Of a DNA stretch of 64,000 nt, positions 26,641-36,765 are shown piece by piece. This DNA is from an uncultured Microbacterium sp. (lineage in GTDB: Bacteria > Actinomycetota > Actinomycetes > Actinomycetales > Microbacteriaceae). Under the pieces are notes generated by a model, which ran no database searches, was not told where the DNA came from, and saw only the letters and a list, made by a program, of their open reading frames with translations. Position numbers and translations under genes: made by a program. The stretch lies in the NCBI RefSeq assembly GCF_947489255.1, contig NZ_CANLCY010000004.1, positions 496,001 to 560,000 of the forward strand, in the 5' to 3' direction. How positions within the stretch are numbered: the first letter of the stretch is position 1; each line of letters begins with the position of its first letter.

Positions 26641-26783
26641 GGTGGCTGAGCTTGTCGAAGCCACCGGTGGTGGCGCGGGTCCGGACCCTTCGGCGAGCTC
26701 AGGGTCCTGAGTTGTGAGGTGGCTGAGCCTGTCGAAGCCACCGGTGGCGGCGACGCCCGGACCCTTCGACGGGCTCAGGGTCC
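26641..26783. repeat. two alternating palindromes, 77-bp composite repeat (REP-like)
   Basis: Hairpin type A (stems GGTGGCT/AGCCACC, 26641-26665 and 26718-26742) alternates with hairpin type B (stems GGACCCT/AGGGTCC, 26683-26707 and 26759-26783). Both have the same central GAGC-TGTCGA core, in opposite orientation, with different stems. Period is about 77 bp. The core is the one in the 24317-24490 array, so the same family flanks the garA-merR module on both sides. Confidence 0.75.
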
Positions 26784-26848
26784 TCCGCGAACCCGAAGCG
26801 AAACGCCGCCCCGGCTGCGCGGCAGCGGGACGGCGTCTCGAGAAGGAG

Positions 26849-27661
26849 TCAGGCCTGCGGGGCCTCATTGTCGACCGGAATCCGGCCGGTGCGCACGATG
26901 CGGTCGAGCAGCGCGTCGAAGTCGGCGGCCAGCTCCTGCGCGGAGTCGCCCGGCCACACGTGCAGGGGCTTCGCCGCGCCCTGTGCCTGCTGCAGCGAGG
27001 TGCGCTCGGGCAGCTGGGGGTTGAGCACGAGCGGACCGAACATGTCGCGCAGCTCCTTGATGCGGAACTGGTGCTCGATCGACTGCGGGCGCACGCGGTT
27101 GACCACGACGCCGAGGGGCTGAAGACGGGGCGAGAGACCACGGCGGATCTCCTCGATCGCGCGCAGCGCACGATCGGCGGCGGCGACGGAGAAGAGCCCG
27201 GGCTCGGTGACCACCACGACGCGGTCGCTCGCCGCCCACGCGGTGCGCGTGAGGGCGTTGAGCGAGGGAGCGCAGTCGATCAGCACGAGGTCGTACTCGC
27301 TCTCGATCGTGGCGAGGGCCTCTTCGAGCTTCCAGACGTCGCGCACGCTCGGGTGCGGACCGTCGAAGTTGATGGCCGACGGGCTGCCGATCAGCACGTC
27401 GATGGTGCCGGGGTGCACCTTGGCCCACCCGCTCGAGGTGATCGCCTGGCGCACGACCTTCTCTTTGGGGTTCGCCAGGACATCGGCGATGTTGAGCCGA
27501 CCGGCGACCTGGATGTCCATCCCGGTCGACACGTCGGACTGGGGGTCGAGGTCGACGACGAGAGTGCGAACGCCACGCGCGAAGGCGGCCGAAGCCAGCC
27601 CCAACGTCACGGTCGTCTTGCCGACCCCGCCTTTGAGAGAGCTGACGGAGAGTACGTGCAC
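26849..27661 (-). CDS. orphan ParA-family ATPase
   Basis: A 270-residue ParA/Soj ATPase. It has the deviant Walker [13 protein letters not shown] at 8-19 with the signature Lys, the A' motif VVDLDPQSD and Walker B YDLVLIDCAPSL. No parB or parS site is adjacent, so it is not the chromosomal parAB pair. It may be a PldP/Rv1708-like orphan involved in division-site or cargo positioning, which is inference. The GTG start at 27661 has a TAACGT box 8 nt upstream. It diverges from pyc. Confidence 0.88.
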   Translation of the reverse strand: MHVLSVSSLKGGVGKTTVTLGLASAAFARGVRTLVVDLDPQSDVSTGMDIQVAGRLNIADVLANPKEKVVRQAITSSGWAKVHPGTIDVLIGSPSAINFDGPHPSVRDVWKLEEALATIESEYDLVLIDCAPSLNALTRTAWAASDRVVVVTEPGLFSVAAADRALRAIEEIRRGLSPRLQPLGVVVNRVRPQSIEHQFRIKELRDMFGPLVLNPQLPERTSLQQAQGAAKPLHVWPGDSAQELAADFDALLDRIVRTGRIPVDNEAPQA

Positions 27662-27729
27662 GAGAGTCCACGTTACCGTCCCCTAGGCTGTGAGCACATT
27701 CAGCTCCGCCAGCTTGACGTGAGGTGCGC

Positions 27730-30700
27730 ATGTTCTCGAAAATCCTGGTCGCCAATCGCGGAGAGATCGCCATCCGCGCTTTCCGTGCCGCTTACGAGGT
27801 CGGAGCGCGCACCGTCGCGGTCTACCCGTACGAGGATCGGGCGTCGCTGCACCGTCTGAAGGCCGACGAGGCCTACCAGATCGGCGAGCGCGGTCACCCG
27901 GTGCGCGCCTACCTCGACGTCGACGAGATCATCCGCGTCGCGCGCGAGTGCGGAGCCGACGCCATCTATCCCGGCTACGGCTTCCTCTCCGAGAACCCCG
28001 AGCTCGCCGAGAAGGCCGCGGCGAACGGGATCACCTTCATCGGCCCTCCCGCCGAGGTGCTGTCGATGGCGGGCAACAAGGTCACCGCCAAGGAGCACGC
28101 CATCGCCGCCGGCGTTCCGGTGCTGCGTTCGACGCCGGCGTCGGACGACATCGACGCCCTGCTCGCGCAGGCCGAGCAGATCGGCTTCCCCCTGTTCGCC
28201 AAGGCCGTCGCCGGAGGAGGCGGACGCGGCATGCGCCGCGTGGAGGCCATGGGCGAGCTGGCGCCGGCTCTGGCCGAGGCGATGCGCGAGGCGCAGAGCG
28301 CCTTCGGCGACCCGCGGATGTTCCTCGAGCAGGCCGTGCAGCGTCCGCGCCACGTCGAGGTGCAGATCCTCGCGGATGCCGCGGGCGAGACCGTCCACCT
28401 CTTCGAGCGCGACTGCTCGGTGCAGCGCCGGCACCAGAAGGTCATCGAGATCGCGCCCGCGCCGAACCTCGACGACGCCGTGCGGCAGGACCTCCACCGC
28501 TACGCCGTCGCGTTCGCCCGGTCGATCGGGTACCAGAACGCGGGCACCGTCGAGTTCCTGCTCGAGACCGCGGGTCCCCGAGCCGGCGAGGTCGTCTTCA
28601 TCGAGATGAACCCCCGGATCCAGGTCGAGCACACCGTGACCGAGGAGGTCACGGACGTCGACCTCGTGCAGTCGCAGATGCGCATCGCGGCGGGGCAGAC
28701 TCTGGCCGACCTCCACCTGCAGCAGGACGACATCCACCTGCGCGGGGCGGCGCTGCAGTGCCGCATCACCACCGAAGACCCCACGCAGGGCTTCCGCCCC
28801 GACACCGGCAAGATCACCACCTACCGCTCCCCGGGCGGGGCCGGCATCCGTCTCGACGGCGGAACGACGGCGGCCGGATCCCAGGTGAGCCCGCACTTCG
28901 ACTCGATGCTGTCGAAGCTGTCGTGCCGCGGCCGTGACTTCCCGGCGGCCGTCGCGCGTGCCCGTCGGGCCCTCGCGGAGTTCCGCATCCGCGGCGTCTC
29001 CACCAATATCCCCTTCCTGCAGGCCGTGCTCGACGACCCGGCGTTCGTCGCGGGCGACCTCAGTACCTCGTTCATCGACGAGCGTCCCGAACTGCTCAAG
29101 GGACGCGAGTCGAAGGATCGCGGCACGAAGATCCTGTCGTGGCTCGTCGACACCACCGTGAACCGCCCGAACGGCGACAACCCCCTCTCGATCGACCCGG
29201 GCGCCAAGCTCCCGCGCATCGACCTGGCGGATGCCGCGCCCGCGGGCTCGCGCCAGCGTCTGCAGGAGCTGGGTCCGGTCGGCTTCGCGCGAGCGCTGCG
29301 CGAGCAAACCGCCCTCGCCGTGACCGAGACCACCTTCCGCGACGCGCACCAGTCGCTGCTCGCCACCCGCGTCCGCACGCGCGACCTCGCGCGGGTCGCG
29401 CCCTACGTCGCCCGGATGACGCCGGAGCTGCTGTCGGTGGAGGCCTGGGGAGGCGCGACCTACGACGTCGCGCTGCGCTTCCTCGGTGAGGACCCGTGGG
29501 CGCGTCTCGACGCGCTGCGGCAGGCGCTGCCGAACGTCGCCATCCAGATGCTGCTGCGCGGGCGCAACACGGTCGGGTACACGCCCTACCCGACGGAGGT
29601 CACCGATGCCTTCGTGGCCGAGGCCGCGGCATCCGGGGTCGACATCTTCCGCATCTTCGATGCGCTCAACGACGTCTCGCAGATGCGGCCCGCGATCGAC
29701 GCCGTCCTGAGGACGGGCACCGCGGTCGCGGAGGTCGCGCTCTGCTACACCGGCGACCTCCTCGACCCCGCGGAGAACCTCTACACGCTCGAGTACTACC
29801 TCGGCCTCGCCGAGCAGATCGTCGACGCGGGCGCCCACATCCTCGCGATCAAGGACATGGCGGGGCTGCTGCGCCCCGCGGCGGCGGCGAAGCTCGTCTC
29901 GGCCCTCCGTGAGCGTTTCGACCTCCCGGTTCACGTGCACACGCACGACACCGCGGGCGGTCAGCTCGCGACGCTGCTCGCCGCATCGGCGGCCGGAGCG
30001 GATGCCGTCGACGCCGCCGCCGCACCGATGGCGGGAACGACCAGCCAGCCCTCGTTGTCGGCTCTGGTCGCCGCCCTCGCGCACACCGAGCGCGACACGG
30101 GGGTGGATCTCGCGGCCGTGAGCGACCTCGAGCCGTACTGGGAGGCCGTGCGTCACCTGTACCGTCCGTTCGAGTCGGGCCTGGCGGGCCCCACCGGACG
30201 CGTCTACCGTCACGAGATCCCGGGCGGGCAGCTGTCGAACCTGCGACAGCAGGCGATCGCGCTGGGACTCGCCGACGACTTCGAGCTCATCGAGAACATG
30301 TACGCCGCGGCGGATCGCATCCTGGGACGCGTGCCCAAGGTCACACCGTCGTCGAAGGTCGTGGGCGATCTGGCCCTGCACCTCGCCGCGGTCAAAGCCG
30401 ACCCGGCCGACTTCGAGCGCAACCCGGAGAAGTACGACGTGCCCGATTCGGTCGTGTCGTTCATGGCCGGCGAACTCGGCGACCTGCCGGGCGGGTGGCC
30501 CGAGCCGTTCCGGTCGAAGGTGCTGGCGGGTCGGGAGGCGAAGACGGGCGTGACCCCGCTCACCGAGGCCGACACCGCGGCGTTGTCGGGGGAGTCCGCG
30601 GAGCGGCGGGCACGGCTGAACCACCTGCTGTTCCCGGCTCCGACGCGCACCTACCTCGAGATGCGCGAGCGCTTCGGCGACCTGAGCGTCCTCGATACCG

Positions 30701-31137
30701 CCGACTACCTGTACGGCCTGCGCCCGGGCGGAGAGCACACCGTCGAGATCGAGCGGGGCGTGCAGCTGTTCGTCGGGCTCGAGGCGGTCGGCGATGCCGA
30801 CGACAAGGGCATGCGCACCGTCATGACGACGTTGAACGGCCAGCTGCGTCCGGTCTTCGTTCGCGACCGCTCGATCGACGTCGAAGCGCGCCAGGCCGAG
30901 AAGGCCGACACGTCCAAGCCCGGCCAGGTCGCCGCCCCCTTCTCGGGCGTGGTGACCATGAAGGCCGCTCCGGGCGACCGGGTGCAGGCGGGGCAGGCGG
31001 TCGCATCGATCGAGGCGATGAAGATGGAGGCGGCGATCACGGCACCGGTCGACGGCGTCGTCGAGCGTGTCGCGATCGGTACGACGCAGCAGGTCGAGGC
31101 GGGGGATCTTTTGCTGGTGATCCGCCCCGCGCAGTAG
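27730..31137 (+). CDS. pyc: pyruvate carboxylase
   Basis: A 1135-residue biotin enzyme that makes oxaloacetate from pyruvate and bicarbonate, refilling the TCA cycle. The biotin carboxylase domain is about 1-450 (ATP-grasp AVAGGGGRGMRRV, EMNPRIQVEHTVTEEVT). The carboxyltransferase barrel is about 520-800 (TTFRDAHQSLLATRVRTRDL, KDMAGLLRP, HTHDTAGGQ). The biotinyl domain ends with EAMKMEA, biotin on Lys1098. Start ATG 27730 with GAGGTG upstream; a GTG two codons earlier is less likely. An acidic ParA-like gene follows. Confidence 0.95.
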   Translation: MFSKILVANRGEIAIRAFRAAYEVGARTVAVYPYEDRASLHRLKADEAYQIGERGHPVRAYLDVDEIIRVARECGADAIYPGYGFLSENPELAEKAAANGITFIGPPAEVLSMAGNKVTAKEHAIAAGVPVLRSTPASDDIDALLAQAEQIGFPLFAKAVAGGGGRGMRRVEAMGELAPALAEAMREAQSAFGDPRMFLEQAVQRPRHVEVQILADAAGETVHLFERDCSVQRRHQKVIEIAPAPNLDDAVRQDLHRYAVAFARSIGYQNAGTVEFLLETAGPRAGEVVFIEMNPRIQVEHTVTEEVTDVDLVQSQMRIAAGQTLADLHLQQDDIHLRGAALQCRITTEDPTQGFRPDTGKITTYRSPGGAGIRLDGGTTAAGSQVSPHFDSMLSKLSCRGRDFPAAVARARRALAEFRIRGVSTNIPFLQAVLDDPAFVAGDLSTSFIDERPELLKGRESKDRGTKILSWLVDTTVNRPNGDNPLSIDPGAKLPRIDLADAAPAGSRQRLQELGPVGFARALREQTALAVTETTFRDAHQSLLATRVRTRDLARVAPYVARMTPELLSVEAWGGATYDVALRFLGEDPWARLDALRQALPNVAIQMLLRGRNTVGYTPYPTEVTDAFVAEAAASGVDIFRIFDALNDVSQMRPAIDAVLRTGTAVAEVALCYTGDLLDPAENLYTLEYYLGLAEQIVDAGAHILAIKDMAGLLRPAAAAKLVSALRERFDLPVHVHTHDTAGGQLATLLAASAAGADAVDAAAAPMAGTTSQPSLSALVAALAHTERDTGVDLAAVSDLEPYWEAVRHLYRPFESGLAGPTGRVYRHEIPGGQLSNLRQQAIALGLADDFELIENMYAAADRILGRVPKVTPSSKVVGDLALHLAAVKADPADFERNPEKYDVPDSVVSFMAGELGDLPGGWPEPFRSKVLAGREAKTGVTPLTEADTAALSGESAERRARLNHLLFPAPTRTYLEMRERFGDLSVLDTADYLYGLRPGGEHTVEIERGVQLFVGLEAVGDADDKGMRTVMTTLNGQLRPVFVRDRSIDVEARQAEKADTSKPGQVAAPFSGVVTMKAAPGDRVQAGQAVASIEAMKMEAAITAPVDGVVERVAIGTTQQVEAGDLLLVIRPAQ

Positions 31138-31169
31138 CCTGGGAGGGGGCGCTTTCGCGCCCTCTTCCC
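31135..31169 (+). promoter_or_regulatory. possible promoter at the pyc stop with a leader hairpin
   Basis: TAGCCT overlaps the pyc stop codon and would start a short leader containing the hairpin GGGGGCGC-TTTC-GCGCCC before the next gene. The hairpin could equally be a weak pyc terminator. Confidence 0.35.
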
Positions 31170-31183
31170 GTTTGGAGACTGCA

Positions 31184-34024
31184 GTGACCCCCGACCGCAC
31201 CGACGCGAACCCCGACGAGAACGCCGAGCACGGCGTGCTCGACGAGAACGGGAACCTCGACACGGCCAGCATCACCATCCTCGGTGGACACATCGCACAG
31301 GTCAGTGTCGACCTGCCGGTGGCCACCGACGACGACGACCTCGACGATGACGTGATCGAAGACGAGATCCCCTTCGACGATGCCGACCTCGCCGCGCTGG
31401 ACGCCCCCCAGGAGCGCGACGAGTCCGCTTCCGACCCCGAGGACCGCCCCGAAGACGAGGTCGATGAGCTGTCGACCGACGAGATCATCCTCGAACCGCA
31501 CGACGACGAACCGCACCGGGACGACCCGCACCGGGACGACCCGCGCCACGACGACCCGCACGACGACGATCCGCGCCACGGCGCCGCGTCGGTCGACGAC
31601 GACGTGCACGACGCCGAGGTCGTGGGCGACGAGTCGCACGACGCGTCCGCTGGGCCGGTCGCCGACGACCTCGAGGGTGACGAGCAGGATGCCGTGCCCG
31701 TGCACCACGACGGCGAGCATCGGGACGCGGAACCCGTCGAGGAGCCCGTGCCTCACCGCGACGCGGCGGACGACGACGCGAACGCCTCCGCCGACGCGTC
31801 CGACGCGGACGTGCCCGACGCGGACGTGCCCGATGACGGCGGTGCGGAGAGCGCCGAACACGGCGAGAACCCCCGCGGCGAGCACGATCGCGCCTCGGCG
31901 GACGAGGACGTCGACGGAGGGTTCTCGGTGACCGACCACTCCGGCGACGACGCGGCCGATCCCGACCAGACGTCGTCTCGAGCCGCCGATGACGCGCCGT
32001 CGCACGACGAGCCCGCCCACCCCGAGCGCGAGCCGCTCGCGGCGGAACAATCGGCGGAGGAAGCCGGGCACGACGAGCAGTGGGGCGACGACGCGGCGCG
32101 CGATGACGCGACGCAAGATGACGCGACCCCAGATGACGCGGCGCAGGCCGACGTGGTGATCGACGACGCCTCTCGGGAGGATGCCGCCGCTTCCGACGAT
32201 GACGCGCCCCTCGCGCAGCCGGACTCGCACCCCGCCGACAAGCCCGCGAACGACGAGCCCGCGAATGACGAGCCCACGCAGGACGAACCCGCGCGTGACG
32301 AGCCCGCCGACTGGACGCTCGCCCCGGACGCCGCAGCGCCGGACGATTCCGCGCACGCCGCCTCCGACACCGTCGAGCCGGCTCCGGCCGAAGCCGAAGC
32401 CGAAGCCGAAGCCGTCTCCGACGACCTCCACGACGTCGAGATCGTCGACGACGTCGAGCTCTTCGAGGCTGATGCCGCCGAGCCCCTCGACGAAGAGACG
32501 ATCGACGTGTCCGTCGAACCGCTCACGTACGCTCCGTGGGTCCCCGCCGACAGCGCGGAGACCGCTTCGTCCGACGAGGCCGACGACGAGATCGTCGAGG
32601 CCGCGATCGACGACGAGGCCCCTGACGTCGACGCCCTCCACAGCGATGCCGTCCACGACGACCGGCAGGCGGCCTCCGCCTCCGCGAGCGAGGGCGACGC
32701 GCACGCCACCGATGACGCGATGCTGCTCACGGCCCGCGTCGCCGAGGAGTCGGCATCCGCTCCGGCCGACGACGTTCGGCCGCGGACCGGCGCGACCACC
32801 GTCCCGGCGTCGACCACCGCGGCAGCCGCGGCCGCCACCGCGGCGGCAGCCGCCACCTCGACCGGGAGCGTTCCGACCACGCGCGCCGAGCGCGCCGCGA
32901 CCGGTGTGATCGGGACGGTTCCGCTCACCCGCCGTCGAGCCCACCAGGCCGACGACGCCGCCCGCAGCGCCGAGGAGGCCGCGCGGGTGGATCGCGCCCA
33001 CGCCATGGAACGCGTGCGCACGCCCGCGCCCGAGGTCGCGCTGACCTCGAAGCGCATCGGACAGATCGACGACTCCCGCGAGAGCGCCGACCTGCTCACG
33101 GCCGACCGCCTGCTCGACCCGAAGCAGATCAGTCGTCCGGAGCCCGAGGGCCTGTGGCAGCAGCTGGTGTACTCGGCGTCGCGTCACCGCATCAACCTCG
33201 GCGACGGGCGTCGTGCACGCCAGCGCAAAGACCTCGACCGCCGCATCTCGGCTCCCCTCGCGGGCGGGGCGCGTTTCGTGCCCGTGCTCTCGCGAAAGGG
33301 CGGGGTCGGTAAGACCACCGTCACCTCGCTGCTGGGAATGGCCCTCGCCGACGCGCGCGACGACCGCATCATCGCCGTCGACGCGAACCCCGACCGCGGC
33401 ACCCTCGCCGACCGCGTCGGCCGCCCCAACGGCCGCACCGTGCGCGACCTCGTGCGCGCCCACGACGACGTCGCCGGCTACAACGACGTCTCGTCGATCG
33501 TCGCCCGGGATGCCACGCGCCTCGACGTGCTGGCATCCGATTCGGATCCGCGCCAGTCGGAGGCCTTCAGCGACGACGACTACCGTCAGGTCGCCGACGT
33601 CGCCGCGCACTACTACTCCATCGTGCTCACCGACACGGGGACCGGGATCGTGCACTCCGTCATGGGTGCCACCCTCGAGCTCGCCGACACGCTCGTGATC
33701 GTCGCGGGGCTCTCCGTCGACGAGGCGCGACTGGCGTCCGAGACGCTCACGTGGCTCGAGACCAACGGCTACGCAGCGCGCGTGCGCGACGCCGTCGTGG
33801 TGCTGAACAACTCCCGCCCCGGCGCGCCGCTGGTGCGCGAGAGCGAACTGGAGTCGCACTTCCGGTCGCGGGTGCGCACCGTCATCCGCATGCCGTACGA
33901 CGCGCGGATCGCCGCGGGCAGCGCGATCACGTTCCGTGACCTGCAGCCCGGCACGCGGCAGGCCGCGCGCGAGCTCGCCGCCGCCGTCGTGGAGGGTCTT
34001 CGCGCCCCGGTGGCCACCGCATGA
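31184..34024 (+). CDS. MinD/ParA-like ATPase with a very long acidic disordered N-terminus
   Basis: A 946-residue protein in two parts. Residues 1 to about 600 are dominated by Asp, Glu, Ala, Pro and His with short degenerate repeats ([40 protein letters not shown]) and should be disordered. The C-terminal ~270 residues are a P-loop domain: [10 protein letters not shown] with Lys710, [15 protein letters not shown] and [13 protein letters not shown]. The DANPDRGTL motif and this architecture resemble EspI-type ATPases linked to ESX secretion and other actinobacterial MinD-like proteins. No ESX gene is in the window. I chose GTG 31184, with GGAG 6 nt upstream, over the TTG at 31172. The stop overlaps the def start. 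Confidence 0.8.
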   Translation: MTPDRTDANPDENAEHGVLDENGNLDTASITILGGHIAQVSVDLPVATDDDDLDDDVIEDEIPFDDADLAALDAPQERDESASDPEDRPEDEVDELSTDEIILEPHDDEPHRDDPHRDDPRHDDPHDDDPRHGAASVDDDVHDAEVVGDESHDASAGPVADDLEGDEQDAVPVHHDGEHRDAEPVEEPVPHRDAADDDANASADASDADVPDADVPDDGGAESAEHGENPRGEHDRASADEDVDGGFSVTDHSGDDAADPDQTSSRAADDAPSHDEPAHPEREPLAAEQSAEEAGHDEQWGDDAARDDATQDDATPDDAAQADVVIDDASREDAAASDDDAPLAQPDSHPADKPANDEPANDEPTQDEPARDEPADWTLAPDAAAPDDSAHAASDTVEPAPAEAEAEAEAVSDDLHDVEIVDDVELFEADAAEPLDEETIDVSVEPLTYAPWVPADSAETASSDEADDEIVEAAIDDEAPDVDALHSDAVHDDRQAASASASEGDAHATDDAMLLTARVAEESASAPADDVRPRTGATTVPASTTAAAAAATAAAAATSTGSVPTTRAERAATGVIGTVPLTRRRAHQADDAARSAEEAARVDRAHAMERVRTPAPEVALTSKRIGQIDDSRESADLLTADRLLDPKQISRPEPEGLWQQLVYSASRHRINLGDGRRARQRKDLDRRISAPLAGGARFVPVLSRKGGVGKTTVTSLLGMALADARDDRIIAVDANPDRGTLADRVGRPNGRTVRDLVRAHDDVAGYNDVSSIVARDATRLDVLASDSDPRQSEAFSDDDYRQVADVAAHYYSIVLTDTGTGIVHSVMGATLELADTLVIVAGLSVDEARLASETLTWLETNGYAARVRDAVVVLNNSRPGAPLVRESELESHFRSRVRTVIRMPYDARIAAGSAITFRDLQPGTRQAARELAAAVVEGLRAPVATA

Positions 34025-34512
34025 GCGTCCGTCCCATCCGCCTGTTCGGCGATCCGGTGCTGCGCGCGCCGAGCGCGCCCATCGAGGAGATCGACGACGG
34101 TGTCCGCGCGCTCATCCAAGACCTGCTCGACACGGTCGAACTGCCCGGACGCGCGGGTGTCGCCGCTCCGCAGATCGGGGTCGGGCTGCGGGCGTTCAGC
34201 TACAACATCGACGGCGACATCGGGTACGTGATCAACCCCGTCCTCGTCGAGACGCGCGGCGAACCCCAGGCGGTGGGGGAGGGCTGCCTCTCGGTGCCCG
34301 GCCTGTGGCACGACGCCATCCGGTATCCGTGGGCGAAGGTCGTCGGCATCGACCTCGACGGCCGGGAGATCGTGCTCGAGGGCGAGGGACTGCTCGCGCA
34401 GGCTCTGCAGCACGAGACCGATCACCTCGACGGAATGCTCTACCTCTCGCGCCTGCCCGCCGACACCCGCCGCGAGGCGATGCGACAGGTGCGCGAGAGC
34501 GACTGGTTCTGA
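34021..34512 (+). CDS. def: peptide deformylase
   Basis: A 163-residue metalloenzyme that removes the formyl group from nascent proteins. Three motifs are present: [11 protein letters not shown] (consensus G-x-G-L-A-A-P-Q, here GVAAPQ), EGCLSVPG with Cys89, and QHETDHLDG with His131, Glu132 and His135 forming the metal site. The start overlaps the preceding stop (ATGA). Confidence 0.93.
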   Translation: MSVRPIRLFGDPVLRAPSAPIEEIDDGVRALIQDLLDTVELPGRAGVAAPQIGVGLRAFSYNIDGDIGYVINPVLVETRGEPQAVGEGCLSVPGLWHDAIRYPWAKVVGIDLDGREIVLEGEGLLAQALQHETDHLDGMLYLSRLPADTRREAMRQVRESDWF

Positions 34513-34707
34513 CCCGAGGGGCCGCGCCGCTCGACGCGGTTGCCCGCGGCGACTCGCGGTGGTGCGGGCGGAGTGCGGATGCCGGAGGGCCTGCGCGTCG
34601 CTGCGCCTGCGCGCGGAGGCACTCGGGCGGATGGCGAGGCGGCGCGGACGGCTGAGGGACCGCGCCGCTGACGTCGCGCGTTCGCCCGGAATGCACGCGG
34701 AGAGACG

Positions 34708-34742
34708 GAACGGCCCGGCCCCCGTGGGGACCCGGGCCGTTC
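34708..34742. terminator. bidirectional terminator between def and the acyl-CoA ligase gene
   Basis: Perfect 11-bp arms GAACGGCCCGG and CCGGGCCGTTC around a 13-nt loop between convergent genes. Nothing else was seen in 34513-34755. Confidence 0.7.
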
Positions 34743-34755
34743 GGCATCCACGTCG

Positions 34756-36582
34756 TCAGGGGAGCGAGACGTTCGTCGTGTTCACGGGCACGGCGTAGAT
34801 GTCCTCGATCGCGTCGGCGAAATCGGCGACGATGACGTTGCGCTTGATGCTCATCTTCGGGGTCAGGTGGCCGCTGGCCTCGGTCCACTCGGTCGGGAGG
34901 ATCGTGAACTTGCGGATCGACTCCGCGCGCGAGACGCGCGTGTTGGCCCGGTCGATCGCGCCCTGCACCTCGGCGCGCACCTTGTCGTTCGTGCTCGCGT
35001 CCTCCAGCGACATGTCGGCGGGGAGGCCGTTGTTGGCCAGCCACGTCGGCAGCATCTCGGGGTCGAGCGTGACGAGGGCCGCGATGAACGGCTTGTGGTC
35101 GCCCACGACGACGACCTGGCCGACGATCGGATTCGCCCGGATGGGGTCCTCGAGCGCGGCGGGGGCGACGTTCTTCCCACCGGCCGTGACGATGATCTCC
35201 TTCTTGCGGCCCGTGATCGCGAGGAAGCCGTCGCTGTCGAAGGCGCCGATGTCGCCGGTCTTGAACCACTCGCCGTCGAAGGCCTCGGCCGTGGCCTCGG
35301 GGTTCTGCCAGTACTCGCGGAAGACGTTGATGCCGCGCACCTGGATCTCCCCGTCATTAGCGAGGCGGACCCCCACACCGGGGAGGACGGGTCCGACGGT
35401 GCCGATCTTCGACTTCGTGGCCAGGTTCACCGTCGCGGGCGCGGTGGTCTCGGTCAGGCCGTAGCCCTCGAGGATCACGACGCCGAGGCTGCGGAAGAAG
35501 TGGCCCAGGCGCGGTCCGAGCGGGGCCGATCCCGACACCGCGTAGACGACGCGTCCACCCATGGCATCCCGGAGCTTGGAGTAGACGAGCTTGTCGAACA
35601 GGGCGAACTTCAGCTTGAGCGGGAGGGAGATCTTCTTCCCCTCCTGCAGGCGCTGCGAGTGCTCGATCGCGACGTCGGCGGCGGCGCGGAAGATCTTGCC
35701 CTTGCCGCCCGCCTCGGCCTTCTGCTCCGCGGAGTTGTACACCTTCTCGAACACGCGGGGCACGGCGAGCAGGAAGGTCGGCTGGAAGGTCCCGAGGGCG
35801 GGCAGCAGCTGCTTGGTGTCGGGCTGGTGGCCCGTCTTGACGCCCGCGTGCACGTTGAGCAGCGAGATGAACCGCGCGAACACGTGCGCCGTGGTGATGA
35901 ACAGCAGCGTCGAGGCTCCGGGGGTCTCGACCACCTCGTGCAGGGCCTTGGCCGAGTTGCGCGCGAGCTCGACGAAGTTGCTGTGCACCAGGACGCAGCC
36001 CTTGGGGCGCCCGGTCGACCCGGAGGTGTAGATGAGGGTCGCGATGTCGGAGGCCTTCGCGAGGTGACGGCGGCGCTCGACCTCTTCGTCGGTGATGTGC
36101 GTGCCGCCCGCGACGAGCGCGTCGAGGGCGCCGGTGTGCATCGCCCAGACCTCGCGGACGAGGGGCAGGTCGCTGCGCACCTCGTCGAGCCGCTCGGAGT
36201 GCTCGGCGGACTCCACCACGACGGCGATGGCACCGGAATCCGACAGGATCCACGAGATCTGCGTGGGGGAGCTGGTCTCGTACACCGGCACCATGACGGC
36301 GCCGGCGTAGAAGAGCGCGAAGTCCACCAGCGTCCAGTCGTAGGTGGTGCGGGCGATGAAGCCGACCTTCTCGCCCGGTTGGATGCCGGCGGCGATGAAG
36401 CCCTTCGCCAGGCTGATGACCTGCCGCTCGAACTCGACCGCCGTCACGTCGCGCCAGCCTCCGGCCTCGGGGACGGCGAACAGGGGCCGGTCGGGCGTCG
36501 CGCGGACGCGGTCGGCGAGCAGATCGGACGCGTTGGCGTCGGGATCGGCGGGAACGACTGGGGGAAGGTCGAACTGGATCAC
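34756..36582 (-). CDS. long-chain fatty acid-CoA ligase (FadD15 type)
   Basis: A 608-residue AMP-forming acyl-CoA synthetase. It has the P-loop LIYTSGSTGRPKG (about 182-194), the A5 motif EGYGLTETTAP, the A7 motif WFKTGDIG and the A8 motif FLAITGRKKEIIVTAGGKNVAP. The length and layout match FadD15-like enzymes, which activate long-chain fatty acids. Start GTG 36582 has GAAGGAG at good distance. In mycobacteria fadD15 also lies near the plsC-like and aroG genes, as here. Confidence 0.9.
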   Translation of the reverse strand: MIQFDLPPVVPADPDANASDLLADRVRATPDRPLFAVPEAGGWRDVTAVEFERQVISLAKGFIAAGIQPGEKVGFIARTTYDWTLVDFALFYAGAVMVPVYETSSPTQISWILSDSGAIAVVVESAEHSERLDEVRSDLPLVREVWAMHTGALDALVAGGTHITDEEVERRRHLAKASDIATLIYTSGSTGRPKGCVLVHSNFVELARNSAKALHEVVETPGASTLLFITTAHVFARFISLLNVHAGVKTGHQPDTKQLLPALGTFQPTFLLAVPRVFEKVYNSAEQKAEAGGKGKIFRAAADVAIEHSQRLQEGKKISLPLKLKFALFDKLVYSKLRDAMGGRVVYAVSGSAPLGPRLGHFFRSLGVVILEGYGLTETTAPATVNLATKSKIGTVGPVLPGVGVRLANDGEIQVRGINVFREYWQNPEATAEAFDGEWFKTGDIGAFDSDGFLAITGRKKEIIVTAGGKNVAPAALEDPIRANPIVGQVVVVGDHKPFIAALVTLDPEMLPTWLANNGLPADMSLEDASTNDKVRAEVQGAIDRANTRVSRAESIRKFTILPTEWTEASGHLTPKMSIKRNVIVADFADAIEDIYAVPVNTTNVSLP

Positions 36583-36719
36583 GGTAACTCCTTCGGCACC
36601 GGAAAGAACGTCGAGCGGTCCATCAGTCTATCGGCACGGCTCGCGGCGGCCCGGGAGCACGGCGGGGCTCGCGCGCCGCCCCGGGAGCGGGGCGAGGCTC
36701 GCGCGCCGCCCGGCATGGC

Positions 36720-36725
36720 TAGACT
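36720..36725 (+). promoter_or_regulatory. -10 box of the glucokinase gene
   Basis: TAGACT, about 40 nt before the GTG at 36766, giving a leader with GGAAGGGAG. Just upstream (36645-36715) a roughly 29-bp GC-rich unit ending GGCTCGCGCGCCGCCC is repeated twice. Confidence 0.4.
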
Positions 36726-36765
36726 GCTCCGGGCCACCCTCTCGGTGGGCCCGGAAGGGAGTGCG

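Noticed and set aside
24317..26783. CRISPR or prophage attachment site
   Set aside because: Spacing and palindromic repeats fit REP-like elements; no cas, integrase or tRNA gene is near.
27700..31488. Very long minus-strand open frame across pyc
   Set aside because: Antisense shadow of pyruvate carboxylase, which has all catalytic motifs; the antisense translation has no domain-like pattern.
31037..33859. Long minus-strand open frame across the acidic ATPase gene
   Set aside because: Antisense of the Asp-rich repeats, which read as Val/Arg/Gly runs; no recognisable protein.
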